Notes under the pieces: generated by a model
What the model was told of the DNA's origin: nothing
The model's database searches: none
What the model saw: only the letters and a program-made list of their open reading frames with translations
In this document: one piece after another, positions 5,362 through 5,829 of the stretch
Layout of the letters: every line of letters starts with the position of its first letter
Numbering within the stretch: the first letter of the stretch is position 1
Assembly: GCA_016765515.1 (NCBI GenBank)
Contig: JAESPT010000089.1
Coordinates: 1-5,829 of the forward strand
DNA from: Sneathiella sp.
GTDB taxonomy: Bacteria; Pseudomonadota; Alphaproteobacteria; Sneathiellales; Sneathiellaceae
DNA: 5,829 bases
Direction of reading: 5' to 3'
Position numbers and translations under genes: made by a program

Positions 5362-5829
5362 ATGACAAAAACGGAAACCGCCCAGGAAATAGAAAATTGG
5401 CTTGCGCAAGAAATGCTGGGCGAAATGGACAGCAATGGATTTCTAGCACTTTTTACAGAAATGTGTTCCCGTATAGATAAGTCTCTTTTTCCGCTCTTTC
5501 GCTGTCATATAACCATGCAAACTCTGCACACATTTTTTAATCACAATGACTACTCTTGGTATCGATCAGGTCAATTGAATGTCAACGCTCTTCCAAGATC
5601 GCAGGAAAGTCGTGACAGTTGGAAACAAAGCCCCTTATTCCCCATGCTTGAAAACCTCCTTTCAGAATTAAGGTTGGATCTGAAAGATCAGGAGATAGTT
5701 GGAAAATACCCCTTATTTCAAGATCTTGAGCCCTTCAAGGTAACGGACTATTTTGCCTTACTTTTTCCCTTTGGAGAGTATAGAAAAAGCGTTGAACAAA
5801 AAGATGGTCTCATGATGTCCTGGATAACC
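5362..5829 (+). CDS. Probable second class III cyclase, N-terminal sensor region (runs off right edge)
   Basis: The frame is open for 156 codons from ATG at 5362 to the edge. The visible part resembles the sensor region of the preceding cyclase in order and spacing: IENWLAQEM (10-18, compare EWLTRGVW), SLFPLFRCHITMQTLHTFF (41-59, compare IPITRLNVAIRQLHPLL), YSWYRSGQLNV (64-74, compare YLWRKKDDRIEI), QSPLFPMLENLL (89-100), YPLFQDL (116-122), and TDYFALLFPFGE (128-139, compare TDYVALPLFFSD). It starts directly at this region, without a DUF427 domain. Identity is low, and in place of LHP it has LHT. The catalytic domain, if present, lies beyond the window, so the cyclase call is inference from the sensor region and context. 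The start is 5 bases after the upstream stop with no strong ribosome site, which suggests translational coupling. Met18 or Met22 are possible alternative starts but would trim the conserved IENWL segment. Confidence 0.72.
   Translation, partial: MTKTETAQEIENWLAQEMLGEMDSNGFLALFTEMCSRIDKSLFPLFRCHITMQTLHTFFNHNDYSWYRSGQLNVNALPRSQESRDSWKQSPLFPMLENLLSELRLDLKDQEIVGKYPLFQDLEPFKVTDYFALLFPFGEYRKSVEQKDGLMMSWIT

Noticed and set aside
1..5829. CRISPR arrays, tRNA or rRNA genes, insertion-sequence ends, toxin-antitoxin or phage genes
   Set aside because: I looked for regularly spaced repeats, cloverleaf-like segments, transposase motifs and short paired ORFs and found none that hold up.

Overview
This 5.8 kb window has moderate GC (roughly mid-40s per cent by eye) and is densely coded on both strands, with Shine-Dalgarno-like sites before most genes. 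The protein families point to a Gram-negative bacterium, most likely an alphaproteobacterium of moderate GC. The main clue is the cyclase family, whose N-terminal sensor region (the WLTRGVW ... LHP ... W ... TDYVALPL pattern) is typical of alphaproteobacterial class III cyclases. Genus cannot be assigned from this sequence alone.

Layout, left to right. (1) Bases 1-1155, minus strand: the first 385 codons of a soluble multi-PAS sensor protein that runs off the left edge, so its output domain is not visible. (2) A 188-base divergent intergenic region. (3) 1344-1982, plus strand: a YbhB/YbcL-type (PEBP, Raf-kinase-inhibitor-like) protein. A strong hairpin follows it, ending one base before the stop codon of the converging gene. 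(4) 2036-3262, minus strand: a tightly overlapping three-gene operon of ArsR-type repressor, AHSA1/SRPBCC protein and GFA-family zinc protein. Two near-identical 20-bp dyads lie upstream of arsR and are good candidates for its operators. (5) 3421-3609, minus strand: the decayed N-terminus of an FAD-dependent dehydrogenase, with an in-frame stop and loss of almost the whole gene. (6) 3764-5829, plus strand: two consecutive genes 5 bases apart. The first is a complete class III adenylate/guanylate cyclase with a DUF427 domain fused to its N-terminus. The second runs off the right edge, and its visible part resembles the sensor region of the first, so it is probably a second cyclase of the same family.

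The most notable content is the signalling pair at the right. One cyclase combines DUF427, an alphaproteobacterial GAF-like sensor region and a catalytic domain with its key residues intact, and it sits directly upstream of an apparent paralogue. The ArsR-AHSA1-GFA operon with its twin dyads is the second most interesting unit. It looks like a self-regulated small-molecule response cassette whose ligand cannot be read from sequence.
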